This document shows positions 1-11,837 of a stretch of 64,000 bases of DNA, one piece after another. The position numbers were made by a program, and so were the translations under genes. The notes under the pieces are model-generated. The model was given only the letters and a program-made list of their open reading frames with translations. It was not told the origin of the DNA and made no database searches. The stretch is from Hirundichthys speculiger. Taxonomy: Eukaryota > Chordata > Actinopteri > Beloniformes > Exocoetidae. Every line of letters begins with the position of its first letter. The stretch's first letter is position 1. The stretch covers positions 446,001 through 510,000 of the forward strand of contig JAGFBZ010000364.1 of the NCBI GenBank assembly GCA_018398805.1, written 5' to 3'.

Positions 1-243
1 CTTTGTTTTGGTCTACAGGCAGTGCTCAACAGCAAACCTAGCGGTGAAATGATTTCGCTTTTTGCTCCTTTAAAAGGGCAGTTTTCTTTATTTGCAGGTT
101 CACGACATGCCGGCGACTGTTGCTGCCACCTTATTGTTCAAACTGAAACTAAATCTGATCAGCTGGTCCCTTTTTATTTCCAAATACCGTTTGATTTAAA
201 AGCCAGAACTCCAGATGTGTCATTGCCTTTTCTCTCGTTGCAG

Positions 244-286
244 AACGAAGGACGGCAGTGAGTTTTTGTTTCATGCAAAAGATGAG
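244..286 (+). CDS. sptbn4: beta-spectrin (beta-IV type) penultimate coding exon, PH domain part
   Basis: A 43-base exon lies between a pyrimidine-rich acceptor (ctctcgttgcag) and a GTGAGA donor. Read with two bases from an upstream exon outside the window it gives TKDGSEFLFHAKDE, the beta-6/beta-7 part of the C-terminal pleckstrin homology domain of beta-spectrins. It ends in phase 0 and joins in frame to the exon at 377. Bases 1-243 are intron with nothing recognisable. The beta-spectrin family is clear; the paralogue choice rests on the next exon. Confidence 0.85.
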
Positions 287-376
287 GTGAGATATTTATC
301 GCTGTGACAGTTTATCCAGATTATTACTTTTTTGCAACCGTATAAACGACAGATGTAAATGTCCCTCCCGTCACAG

Positions 377-676
377 GAGGACCTGAAAGCCTGGGTGACC
401 TGCATCACCGCCAGCATCTCAGAGCACGAAGAGATTGCCAAATGGGGTCAGCCCCAACCAACTACCTCATCCACCGACGAGGGGACACGGCGCGATGGCA
501 GCAAGGCGGACAACAGGTCGGAGCGAGGGGGCGAGCGCTCGGACCGGGCGGACCGGATTGAGCGGGCGGAGAAGGAGAAGGAGAAGGAGAGGGAGAGGGG
601 AGAGCGGTCGGAGAAGTCGGAGCGTGGCGGGAAGTCGGACGCAAAGCGCCCCGAAAAGTCCAGTAAGAAAAAATGA
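377..676 (+). CDS. sptbn4: beta-spectrin (beta-IV type) last coding exon
   Basis: This exon follows the acceptor gtccctcccgtcacag and starts EDLKAWVTCITASISEH, the last helix of the PH domain, which binds membrane phosphoinositides in beta-spectrins. Next comes EIAKWGQPQPTTSSTDEG, which I recall as close to the C-terminus of mammalian beta-IV spectrin (SPTBN4) and unlike the tails of SPTBN1 or SPTBN2. Beta-IV spectrin links ankyrin G to actin at axon initial segments and nodes of Ranvier. After that motif the fish protein has a tail of about 65 residues made almost only of Lys, Arg, Glu, Asp and Ser, ending SSKKK. This is longer than the mammalian tail as I remember it. The stop is TGA at 674-676. 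Family assignment is firm; the symbol is from memory, and teleosts may carry a and b copies. Confidence 0.82.
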   Translation, partial: EDLKAWVTCITASISEHEEIAKWGQPQPTTSSTDEGTRRDGSKADNRSERGGERSDRADRIERAEKEKEKERERGERSEKSERGGKSDAKRPEKSSKKK

Positions 677-877
677 GCATGGCGACCGATCAGCTGGGAC
701 TGAAGCATATTAACTCTGGACGCGAGTCGGGGCCGCAGACGGGGAGGCGAACGCCCGCCTCCGTGACTCCGCCTCCCAGCGCCGTCGACAAAGCAGCTGG
801 AAGGCAAAGAACTGACCCCGGCTCACTTAAAGGACGGACAGCGCCGATTTGATTTGGAGCAGGAGACATCTTCCTTC

Positions 878-914
<37 letters not shown>

Positions 915-3663
915 CATCGTCTGTGTGTCTGTTTTGAACAGCAGAGTAGCGGACAGCGCCCTCTGGTGGCAGTTTGAAAAAAGTGTAGAAGGTGGAGTTT
1001 TTTTTTTTTTTTTTTTTTCTGCTGCTGGACTCCAGAAGTAGAGACGGGGCGTGTTTTCTGACTGCTGGTGGCGGGTAAAACGTAGCTCACGCTGTTCCAT
1101 GTTGGGTTTCTTTTTTCCTATGAGATGAGCCGTATCTGTATGTAACTCCTGTCTGTCCTATCTACTGTATCTGTCTGTCTGTGAGTCGAGACATCCTGCA
1201 CTATGTCTTATTACTCAGTCGAGAGAGAATTCAGTAATGCCAAAATGTTTTACAGACGAAGCTAGACTTTCTTCCTTCCTTTCTTTTTTTTAATGTAAAC
1301 CGAGTTCTCCACCTTGTCCCGTCCGTCTCGAGGTCCTGCCATGATCAAATGTGGAATTTTAAATGGTTTTATTTCATCTCTGCAAACGGCACCATCAGTG
1401 CATCCATCTGAAGTCAGTGCGGTTCTGATCCGACTCTTGGTAGGAGAGAAAAAAAAGAAGAGCGAGGACTTGAAACTCATGTCAGGAAGAGGAGGAAAAC
1501 ATAAATCCACAAAAGGCTGAATGAAAAACGTCCCCTCCCCTCCGCTTGGATTTATTGATTATTACCCAATCAGATCTGTGAAAGTACCGACGGGTCATCA
1601 GCGCTCGTGGATGAGTGGTCAGAAGGCTCCGCCTCCCAGGGGCCTCATTCATGAAAACGCCGCATTTACTTTGGCTCATAAAACACATCAGTGGAGACTT
1701 CCAGAGGCCGATGCTTTGTAATATCTCTAAGAAAATACAGGATCGTTTTTTTTTTTTGCGTAGATCACACGTTTGGATTCGCTTCCAAGCACAAAACGTC
1801 CTCGTCCGGCGCGTTTTCAGCCAATGAGACCTTCGGGGGCTGGAAACGGGGCCTAGTCTGCTCTTCTATTCTCCCGCGGCTTCAAACCGCCGGTTTGACG
1901 TTCTCTCTGACTTCATCACACAAAATGTGTCGCATCTGTTTTTTATACCAAACTGGAAAAAAAAAAAGAAAAAAAGTCTTGTGAATGCGTGTGCGCTGCT
2001 GCTCTCTGCTCCCAGGGTCTCCATAGCTCTCAGGTTATTTATGTTGGTGCGTGCTTACCGCGCGCTTCACGCGCAACGACATGTTCTGTCCCGTCAGATG
2101 TCACCTCAGTCTTCCAGATATTTCCACACACATGCGCACGTGGGTCCCTGCTTCTGTCTCTGGTAGACCCCGATTCTGACTCCAACCCTCAAAACCAGAA
2201 TCTCAGATCCTCCCGTCTGTCCTAAAAAAAGTTTCACACGCAGTTTGCAGAAACTCAAGCGAGATGTCAGTGATAATAAAGACGTCCTCCAGACTGTAAA
2301 AGGAAATGGATTTTAAATAGAGAGAGAGAGAGAGAGAGAGAGAGACTGGCCAAACACGAACAGCGGGTCCAGCTGTAAGTTCTGAGATTGCATGACTTGC
2401 TTGGAAGAGGAACCACTTGTCCAAAGATGCTCGTCTCTGCAGCCCACTGACTCCACATCGGTTTGTGTTTTTAACTTCCTGTAAACGCACCACAAAGCCA
2501 TAAAATAAAAGATTTGAAAAAAAAAAAGGAATTGGAATAAGAATTTACTCTAGTTAGCAGGTAGATGGTTCCCTGGAGACTGACGGACGAAGCTGGTCCG
2601 ATGGTTCTGAAGATCCTTTCAAAATACTTTTTCATGTGTGAACAACCTTTTCACTGCAGTTCTGCTATTCTGGATTTCTTTCTTTTTTTTTTTTTTTTTT
2701 TTGCTGTTTAAGTCCTTTTTTTTTTTTGCATGCTTTTTGTTTGCGTAAATGTTCATTTAGAAACCAAAAGGGTCAGATTTGGATCTTTACTGTAACTTCT
2801 GAACCGGTGCAGGGAGGTCCTGCAAACATGGATTATTTTCAATTTAAGAAAACAATTACTTTGATTCATTTGTCCAAAGGTTCTTCCAGTGCAGCAGCTT
2901 CAGGGACTCAGTTGTTCCTGTTCTGTTCAGGTACACCGCTGACACCCCCCCCCATCCCCCGTCTTCCTGAGCCCCGCATCCAGAGCTGCCAGACGTTTAT
3001 TTTCCATCGATTGTCCACAGTCCTATACAGGGGTCACCGGGTAATTTTTTATTTTTTTTTTAACACCAACTTAACCATTTAGTTGGACTTGAATGCATAT
3101 TTGACAACGTTTACTTGTGCTCGGTGAGAAAGGGCTTCTCTCAGAGCTCCAGGATCCTTCAGACTTCTCAGATTTCTCTATTTTCCAGGGCAGAGTTTAT
3201 AAATAAGAGGGTCGCCGGACTTTAAACTCCCTCCTGACCTCGCTCGTGTCGACCAAAGAGCAAGTCTTGAGACCTTATTTCTTTTTATGTTTGAATTTGA
3301 ATCCGTCTGCACAAGCGTACGGCGTGAATGCCAGATCAATGCAAATCCTTTTACGCGCACGTCGGACACAGCAATCCGAACGAGCAACAACCAGAAAGTG
3401 ACACAACACGGATCTCCAGACGGGTCAGGATTCAGGCGGTGTCACGAGGCGACACGTTTGCTGCTGCAGAAACAGACGCCACCGACATCGGCCCTGTTAA
3501 AGTCAGGAACGAGAAGCCAACGTCTCAGTCGGCACGTTGAATTTCAAACACTGGCGGTCAGATTTTTAAACCTCTGACAGGCGTGCAGAAGCCTCACCTG
3601 TCTGTCTGTCTGTCTGTGAGTGTCTGTCCTGTTCAAGTCGCTCCAGGTGAAACGGCAAATAAA
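677..3663 (+). other. probable 3' UTR and flank of sptbn4
   Basis: There is no credible coding potential after the spectrin stop. The stretch holds a (CT)n run at 883-909, a T-run near 1000, a (GA)n run at 2319-2346, several A-runs and a CTGT microsatellite at 3599-3618. AATAAA signals occur near 2504 and at 3658-3663. The latter is the best candidate for the end of the transcript because the telomere-like tract begins shortly after it. UTR extent is inferred only. Confidence 0.5.
3658..3663 (+). promoter_or_regulatory. candidate polyadenylation signal, sptbn4
   Basis: Canonical AATAAA followed within 40 bases by GT-rich sequence (gtttgtcatgaatgtgttt), as expected for a vertebrate cleavage site. 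Choice among several AATAAA sites is uncertain. Confidence 0.4.
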
Positions 3664-3819
3664 GTACCTTTAGGTTTGTCATGAATGTGTTTATGGTCGG
3701 CGGTTTCTTTCCTGAATTGCTTTGCTTTTGTGTGGAAATGTTTCTGCCGTGATGGAAACCTGAACGAGGAGTTTGTCACCCTGTTTATTAAAGGGTCAGC
3801 TCTTAATCTAATCTAAGCA

Positions 3820-4590
3820 GGGTTAGGGTTAGGGGTTAGGGGTTAGGGTAGGGGTTAGGGTTAGGGTAGGGGTTAGGGTTAGGGGTTAGGGTAGGGGTTA
3901 GGGGTTAGGGGTTAGGGGTTAGGGGTTAGGGTTAGGGGTTAGGGTAGGGGTTAGGGGTTAGGGGTTAGGGGTAGGGGTAGGGGTTAGGGGTAGGGTTAGG
4001 GTTAGGGTTAGGGTAGGGGTTAGGGGTTAGGGGTTAGGTTTAGGGTTAGGGGTTAGGGTTAGGGGTTAGGGTTATTAGGGTTAGGGTTAGGGTTAGGGTT
4101 AGGGGTTAGGTTTTCGGGTTTTGGTTAGGGTTAGGGGTTAGGGGTTTTGGGTTAGGGGGGTTAGGGGTTAGGGGTAGGGGTTTTAGGGGTTAGGGTTAGG
4201 GGTTAGGGGTTTAGGGGTTCAGGGTTAGGGGTTAGGGGTTAGGGGTTAGGGGTTAGGGTTAGGGGTTAGGGGTTAGGGGTTAGGGGTTAGGGGTTAGGGG
4301 TTAGGGGTTAGGGGTTTCGGGGTTAGGGGTCAGGGGTTAGGGTTAGGGGTTAGGGGTTAGGGGTTAGGGGTTTAAGGTAGGGGTTAGGGGTTGGGGTTTG
4401 GGTTAGGGGTTGGGGTTAGGGTTAGGGGTTAGGGTAGGGGGTAGGGGTTAGGGGTCAGGGTTAGGGTTAGGGTTAGGGGTTAGGGGTTAGGGGGGGGTTG
4501 GGTTAGGGGTTGGGGTTTGGGTTAGGGGTTGGGGTTAGGGTAGGGGTTAGGGTTAGGGGTTAGGGTTAGGGTTAGGGGTTAAGGGTTAGG
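3820..4590 (+). repeat. telomere-like (TTAGGG/TTAGGGG)n tract
   Basis: About 770 bases are made almost only of GGGTTA and GGGGTTA units, with the G-rich strand on +. The 7-base TTAGGGG form is more common than the vertebrate telomeric hexamer TTAGGG, with scattered variants (TAGGGG, TTTAGGGG, GGTTTCGG, GGGTTTTGG). Units are mixed rather than in blocks, which suggests slippage growth of a short interstitial telomeric seed. It lies just after the probable end of sptbn4. Confidence 0.93.
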
Positions 4591-5170
4591 AAGGAAACAC
4601 TGATGCATTTCCGTCCAGCCGCTGAGACGAGGACGCTTCGGTTTTCTGACTTCGTGTTAAACCAACCCGGTGATGTGGAGTACAGCGGAGCCTCATCTGT
4701 GAGGATCGTATGAGGAGACGTTCAGGGATTCACGTTGTCGATGACGATGATGTCCGCGGTAGCATCGAAACCTTATGCAACATTTTCTTTGCACTAGGGA
4801 CACCAGCCTGTTTCAGAACCGAGGGCTGACGGTTCAGTGGTGTTTGGGATCCGGCAGGGAGATGTCAGATCTGGACAAACTAGAAGTTAAATTAGATGAG
4901 GTAGAACGAGACCTTTCTGGGATTTCCAGTCAGTCGTCTGAGGGAACAACAGCTGTTACTTCATGATCATTCATGTCGTATTGTGGCCAAAGCTCGGCCT
5001 TCCTCTCTGCTGTACGACGTAAATCAAATATCTGGATTATCTTGATCGTCAGGCAGAACGTGATCTTGAACAATTTGAATTTGGCTTCATATTCTCTCAT
5101 GAACCAAACTCTTAACAGTTTGATCCGGTCGCGGTCCCGGTGCATGCACCGTTTCAGGATCGGGATTCCC
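4591..5170. other. intergenic, no gene recognised
   Basis: Unique-looking sequence between the telomere-like tract and a hAT-like element. The frame around 4860-4965 reads MSDLDKLEVKLDEVERDLSGISSQSSEGTTAVTS and looks protein-like, but I see no splice or promoter support for it. Confidence 0.35.
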
Positions 5171-5178
5171 GTAAAGAC

Positions 5179-5602
5179 TAGAGCTGAGCGATTTTATCGA
5201 TTCTGCGATATATATCGATATTTTATTTCCCCAGAGAGTATCAATTTTTCAGCCGCGGGTATCGATATTCTAAGCTTCTTTCAAAACCCCCGTGTCCCAC
5301 CTTTAAAAGCTTGCAAGCAACAATTTGCACTGAAACTATTTTTCTCAACAAATCTTTTATTCATTTTGTCCAGCATTTGCAAGCTGCCTGTCAGCCATAT
5401 AATGTGTAATTGATGCTTTCAGTTCAATAAATTCAAACAAAGTCATTGGAACACTCACAAGATGTCACCAAAATCACTTTGTCCCTTTAAAATCTTTCGG
5501 AAAATGATGTAAATGTATTGTAAGATGAATATCGATATATATCGTATCGCGAGCCGAATATCGTGTATCGTATCGTGAGATTAGTGGATCACTACAGCCC
5601 TA
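5179..5602 (+). mobile_element. hAT-like nonautonomous element, CGATATAT family
   Basis: The 424-bp element begins TAGAGCTGAGCGATTTTATC and ends ATCACTACAGCCCTA, giving imperfect terminal inverted repeats of the TAGRGCTG type. It is flanked by a perfect 8-bp duplication, GTAAAGAC, at 5171-5178 and 5603-5610. Both subterminal regions carry runs such as CGATATATATCGAT, likely transposase-binding repeats. A second copy lies inverted at 46232-46639. The 8-bp duplication and TAG...CTA ends fit the hAT superfamily. It has no transposase. Confidence 0.88.
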
Positions 5603-5610
5603 GTAAAGAC

Positions 5611-5906
5611 CGATTATGCTTTTACGTGGGAAACTCCTGTTTTCCGAAGCTACGACTCATCTGTCTCAGTCGCTGCTAGTCGTTCACACATTCAGAGGAC
5701 GGCCGACGATCTCGCGCTCGCACTGCCTGGAACACGCCGCGTAATCGCCGGAACACGTTTTTCACTCTCAAAAGGGCTCAGACGACGCTGTAGTTTTAAT
5801 CCCCCCCCCCCCCCCCCCCATTTGTTCACGTGTTTCTGAGGACAATCAACGCTGCTGAGTTTAACTCATTCCTGCTGACAAACTGGAGCTGCTCAGCGAG
5901 CATCAT

Positions 5907-5942
<36 letters not shown>

Positions 5943-6373
5943 TGGTTTTGGTTTTCATTCACCAGTCTTCTTATAAGGTTCTGATTCTTCACAAACTCCC
6001 TGAGAGGCTTTTCTAGTAGATATCATTTACATACAGACCCACCTAAAGGGGGTTAACTACCTTCTCTGTGTAATCTATGGGCCACCAGACACTTTGAGAC
6101 TTTCCATCAGCTTCGGTCTTCTCACATGCAGATGCAGGCAGAGATCAATGTGTGAACACAAATCTGGAAAAAAAAAAAAACACGATTGCAGAGTCAGAAA
6201 CTGTTTCTGTCTAATAAAAGAAGGAAAGCACAACATTCGGTACTCTGGACATCAATTAACGCTTCGAAGGTTATCTTCCCTTCTGTCGGAGCTCCTGGTT
6301 GGTCTGGTGAAGAAGACGTCCAACGGTCCCGAAGATTCAGGCGGTTTCTTCTTCTCGATGTTAATCCAGCAAA
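5611..6373. other. intergenic with homopolymers
   Basis: No gene seen. It contains a C-run of about 18 bases near 5802 and a G-run of about 30 bases at 5911-5940, about 90 bases apart. Such runs are prone to assembly error and can form quadruplex structures. Confidence 0.5.
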
Positions 6374-6379
6374 TGTTTA

Positions 6380-9300
6380 TACGACGGAGTATTAGGGCCA
6401 CAGTGAGAAAAAAAATTCTGGACAAATTTTTTTTTTTTCCATTCCTCACTAAGAGAATAAAGTCAAAATGTCGAGAATAACGTTGAAACGTTGAGAGTAA
6501 AATCGAAATGCCGTTTCCACAATAAAGTTGTCTTAAAGATTTATTCAAACCAGCTTAATCTACCAACATAATGTCTGTGTCTATGTGCTTTTATCACAGA
6601 CACAGTATTATAATAAGTATTCGTACTTTGAAGAGATTGTGTCAGAATTCGCGCCTATTCAGAAAAAGAAACTATAACGATTCTGGAATTCTGCATTTCG
6701 ATTTTATTCTCAACATTTCGTCTTTATTCTCAACATTTCGTCTTTATTCTCGACATTTCAACTTTATTCTCGACATTTCGTCTTTATTCTCAATATTTCA
6801 TCTTTATTCTCGATATTTCGACTTTATTCTCAACATTTCGACTTTATTCTCGACATTTCCACTTTATTTTCAACATTTCGACTTTATTCTCAACATTTCG
6901 TCTTCATTCTCGCCATTTCGACTTTATTTTCGACATTTTGACTTTATTTTCGACATTTCGACTTTATACTCAACATTTCGTCTTTATTTTTGACATTGTG
7001 ACTTTATTCTCAACATTTCGTCTTCATTCTCGCCATTTCGACTTTATTTTCGACATTTTGACTTTATTTTCGACATTTCGACTTTATACTCAACATTTCG
7101 ACTTTATTTTCGACATTTTGACTTTATTCTCAACATTTCGTCTTTATTTTCGACATTTTGACTTTATTCTCAGCATTTCGTCTTCATTCTCGCCATTTCG
7201 ACTTTATTTTCGACATTTTGACTTTATTCTCGACATTTCGACTTTATTTTCGACATTTCGACTTTATTCTCGCCATTTCGACTTTATTTTCAGCATTTCG
7301 TCTTCATTCTCGCCATTTCGACTTTATTTTCGACATTTTGACTTTATTCTCAACATTTCGACTTTATTTTCGACATTTCGACTTTATTTTCGACATTTCG
7401 ACTTTATTCTCGACATTTCGACTTTATTTTCGACATTTCGACTTTATTCTCAACATTTCGACTTTATTTTCGACATTTCGACTTTATTCTCAACATTTTG
7501 ACTTTATTTTCAACATTTTGACTTTATTCTCGACATTTCAATTTTATTTTCGACATTTCGACATTTCGACTTTATTCTCGACATTTCGACTTTATTCTCG
7601 ACATTTCGTCTTTATTCTCGACATTTCGACTTTATTCTCGACATTTTGACTTTATTCTCGACATTTCGACTTTATTTCTCAACAATTCGGCTTTATTTTC
7701 AACATTTCGTCTTTATTTTCGACATTTCGACTTTATTTTCGACATTGTGACTTTATTCTCAACATTTCGTCTTCATTCTCGCCATTTCGACTTTATTTTC
7801 GACATTTTGACTTTATTTTCGACATTTTGACTTTATTCTCAACATTTCGTCTTTATTTTCGACATTTTGACTTTATTCTCAGCATTTCGTCTTCATTCTC
7901 GCCATTTCGACTTTATTTTCGACATTTTGACTTCATTCTCGCCATTTCAACTTTATTTTCGACATTTTGACTTTATTTTCGACATTTCGACTTTATACTC
8001 AACATTTCGTCTTCATTCTCGCCATTTCGACTTTATTTTCGACATTTTGACTTTATTTTCGACATTTTGACTTTATTCTCAACATTTCGTCTTTATTTTC
8101 GACATTTTGACTTTATTCTCAGCATTTCGTCTTCATTCTCGCCATTTCGACTTTATTTTCGACATTTTGACTTTATTCTCGACATTTCGACTTTATTTTC
8201 GACATTTCGACTTTATTTTCGACATTTCGACTTTATTCTCGCCATTTCGACTTTATTTTCAGCATTTCGTCTTCATTCTCGCCATTTCGACTTTATTTTC
8301 GACATTTTGACTTTATTCTCAACATTTCGACTTTATTTTCGACATTTCGACTTTATTTTCGACATTTCGACTTTATTCTCGACATTTCGACTTTATTTTC
8401 GACATTTCGACTTTATTTTCGACATTTCGACTTTATTTTCGACATTTCGACTTTATTCTCAACATTTTGACTTTATTTTCAACATTTTGACTTTATTCTC
8501 GACATTTCAATTTTATTTTCGACATTTCGACATTTCGACTTTATTCTCGACATTTCGACTTTATTCTCGACATTTCGTCTTTATTCTCGACATTTCGACT
8601 TTATTCTCGACATTTTGACTTTATTCTCGACATTTCGACTTTATTTCTCAACAATTCGGCTTTATTTTCAACATTTCGTCTTTATTTTCGACATTGTGAC
8701 TTTATTCTCAACATTTCGTCTTCATTCTCGCCATTTCGACTTTATTTTCGACATTTTGACTTTATTCTCAACATTTCGTCTTTATTTTCGACATTTTGAC
8801 TTTATTCTCAGCATTTCGTCTTCATTCTCGCCATTTCGACTTTATTTTCGACATTTTGACTTCATTCTCGCCATTTCAACTTTATTTTTGACATTTTGAC
8901 TTTATTTTCGACATTTCGACTTTATACTCAACATTTCGTCTTCATTCTCGCCATTTCGACTTTATTTTCGACATTTTGACTTTATTTTCGACATTTTGAC
9001 TTTATTCTCAACATTTCGTCTTTATTTTCGACATTTTGACTTTATTCTCAGCATTTCGTCTTCATTCTCGCCATTTCGACTTTATTTTCGACATTTTGAC
9101 TTTATTCTCGACATTTCGACTTTATTTTCGACATTTCGACTTTATTCTCGCCATTTCGACTTTATTTTCGACATTTTGACTTTATTCTCGACATTTCGAC
9201 TTTATTTTCGACATTTTGACTTTATTCTCAACATTTCGACTTTATTTTCGACATTTCGACTTTATTCTCGACATTTCGACTTTATTTTCGACATTTCGAC

Positions 9301-9986
9301 TTTCGACATTTCGATTATTCTCGACATTTCGACTTTATTTTCGACATTTCGACTTTATTCTCGACATTTCGACTTTATTTTCGACATTTCGACTTTATTC
9401 TCAACATTTTGACTTTATTTTCAACATTTTGACTTTATTCTCGACATTTCAATTTTATTTTCGACATTTCGACTTTATTTCTCGACATTTCGACTTTATT
9501 CTCGACATTTCGACTTTATTCTCGACATTTCGACTTTATTCTCGACATTTTGACTTTATTCTCGACATTTCGACTTTATTCTCGACATTTTGACTTTATT
9601 CTCGACATTTTGACTTTATTTTCAACATTTCGACTTTATTTTCGACATTTCGACTTTATTCTCAACATTTTGACTTTATTTTCAACATTTTGACTTTATT
9701 CTCGACATTTCAATTTTATTTTCGACATTTCGACATTTCGACTTTATTCTCGACATTTCGACTTTATTCTCGACATTTCGTCTTTATTCTCGACATTTCG
9801 ACTTTATTCTCGACATTTCGACTTTATTCTCGACATTTTGACTTTATTCTCGACATTTTGACTTTATTTTCAACATTTCGACTTTATTTTCGACATTTCG
9901 ACTTTAAGTCTCTAAGTCTCTAAATGAGGAATGAAAAAAATCATTGTCCACATTTTTTTTTAGTGTGGCCCTGATACTCCGCCGTA
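6380..9986. mobile_element. TIR element with expanded internal minisatellite
   Basis: The left end (6380) reads TACGACGGAGTATTAGGG and the reverse complement of the right end (9986) reads TACGGCGGAGTATCAGGG. The match continues, with indels in A/T runs, for about 70 bases through ATTCCTCA on both arms. Flanks carry TGTTTA at 6374-6379 and 9987-9992, a probable 6-bp target duplication (7 bp if the adjoining A is counted). Just inside the left arm (6451-6512) are about three units of a 20-bp repeat in one orientation. Inside the right arm the same repeat, in the opposite orientation, has expanded to 3.2 kb. Bases 6513-6694 are the only unique core. There is no transposase, and I do not assign a superfamily. 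Confidence 0.85.
6695..9905 (+). repeat. 20-bp minisatellite, about 160 units
   Basis: Tandem units close to CTTTATTCTCGACATTTCGA alternate with variants (TTTTCGACATTTTGA, TCAACATTTCG, CTCGCCATTTCG). A higher-order pattern is visible: a marker block with CAATTTTATTTTCG recurs near 7540, 8509, 9451 and 9712, spaced about 969, 942 and 261 bases. So segments of roughly 0.95 kb were themselves duplicated. Long open frames across the array exist only because three 20-bp units make 60 bases without a stop; they are not genes. Confidence 0.95.
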
Positions 9987-9992
9987 TGTTTA

Positions 9993-11794
9993 GACACCAG
10001 CCAAAGGAAAAAAAAAAGAAGAGGGAATCTAATATAATATAATTAATCTGCTGCCACCAGTCGTCCCCAGCCGGGGCCCCCAGCGCCGCTGTCTGATTGG
10101 CCCTCAGCCTTCCCGTCTGTTAACAGCAGCCTGATCACATACGAATTTGCTAGAAAATATTTTCTGTATAAACAAAAGGAAAAAAAAAAACAGAACAAAA
10201 ACAAGCCAGAAGATGGATCCATGTTGACGCTGGTAAAAACTGCCCCTCGTCTTTGCTGTGTCGAAGTGTGACTGTTGGTTTGTGCAAGCGGACAGGTCAA
10301 CCCCCCCCCTCCACACAAACGCATCAGGACGCAGCAGCTGCATGAAAGACTGAGTCTCTATTAGCGTCCTGCTGCATGTCTTGAAGTCCCATCTGTCCAC
10401 TGTACAATCACTGTAACATAGCGGGGCGACGCAAACCTCCCAACACGGAAAAAGGTGAATGAATGACCCAATAATGTATAAAATGATCAGAACCAACTGG
10501 GAATCACTGGATCTGTACAGTTGTTTCTTTGAATTGATAAATACAGATTGTGATATTGAAAGTGTGCGTGTGTGTATTTTTGTAAAGCATTCGGGAGGTC
10601 AGCAGACCCCGTTACTCCAAGGCCTTTATCTTTTATCTCCTTTATCTCTGCGTTTATTCAGGTTTATTCTGTTCCAGGGTGAGAGGAGAATCAGGGGAAG
10701 AAGCAATGCTCCTATCCTGCCTGCAGGAGGAGTATTATGATCTGGGGTTGCTTCGGTTGGTCACGGTTAAGTCTAGATGGGTCACGTGCTCAAAGAATCA
10801 GAAGCTACTTGTTTTCGATCTCCATATTCTGATTGAGTGGTAAAAGTTTATTCATCCAATGAGCAGTTATTTCTAATTTCTGATTGGGTGAGCAGAGTAC
10901 TGCCCGCATCCTAATCACCCACAGACCTTTAACATCAATAATTTATTATAGCATTTAAATCTATAATAGAGGCTAATTTGCCATCATTACAATTTAAAAA
11001 AGGCTGCAGGTTGTTTTGGCCTTTTGGTGTGCTTTCACCTAAACGCTGAAGTTAGCTTCTGAATCGACAGAAGAAAAAAGGGCCATTCCACTGCTTTTTA
11101 GAGCAGGAACCACCTCAGATCACAAACCAGAGATTTCAACCACTCAAACCTGGATTCAGTTTTCTCTTGGATATGAAAGACTATATGAAACACAGTGTAC
11201 GATCAGTGAAACTTTAATTTTCTTTCTGATAAAGTAAAAAAAAAAAAGAAGAGGGTCAGAAGACTCACAGAGATACAACATACCCAGATGAGTCAGTTGA
11301 ACTGATTCACTGAAATAAAGTTGGCAACAACACTGACTAAGTTGAATCAAGTGAACCGGGTCACTTTAGTGAGAGTGTTCAGTGAGTGACTCAGAGTAAC
11401 CGGGTCCATTAAATGAACCGAGTCTACCGCCACCACCGCTGCCGCAGAGCTGCATCAAAAGTGACCGCTGAGCGTAACGTTAGAGAGATAACGCGACCAC
11501 AACCAGCCACGGTGCTCTGTCACTATGATACTCAAGCAGCGCAAATAAATATTCTATAAAATACAACTAGCCTGTGCTCTGCCAGACGCCATTTGATTGG
11601 TTGGATGTCGAACATTTTGTTGCTTTCAATAATTCTACCTACGGAGACCAAAACGGATTTTAGTACCTGGTTGTAATTATGTTTATTTCTGCTGCAAAAA
11701 ATGGGCCTTTTGACACAGAGGTCAGTTATAGTTTGCTGTGTTTTGGAGCCCGCACCTAGTGGTCAGTTTGGGAACTGCAACCTTGATACGTCCT
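9993..11794. other. intergenic, no gene recognised
   Basis: No convincing exon on either strand. It contains A-rich runs and a C-run near 10300 but no recognised element. Confidence 0.5.
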
Positions 11795-11837
11795 GGATGG
11801 AGGAGATGGATTAAGTCTTAACCCATCTCCTCCATCC
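11795..11837. repeat. perfect 15-bp inverted repeat (hairpin)
   Basis: GGATGGAGGAGATGG at 11795-11809 and its exact reverse complement at 11823-11837 are separated by 13 bases. It abuts the 5' end of a hAT remnant, so it may be a scar of that insertion or a chance local inversion. Confidence 0.8.

Noticed and set aside
4973..5413. 146-codon frame with ILSFFQNPRVPPLKACKQQFAL
   Set aside because: It recurs at 46489-46707 only because both are copies of the same hAT-like element; terminal repeats and the duplication explain the sequence.
7000..9900. Regularly spaced repeats as a possible CRISPR array
   Set aside because: Units are head-to-tail with no unique spacers, in a eukaryotic context.
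6571..9923. Many long frames translating to ILDISTLFSTFRLYF-type repeats
   Set aside because: They follow the 20-bp minisatellite (60 bases per 20 residues without a stop); the repeat carries no codon bias, start context or splice signals.
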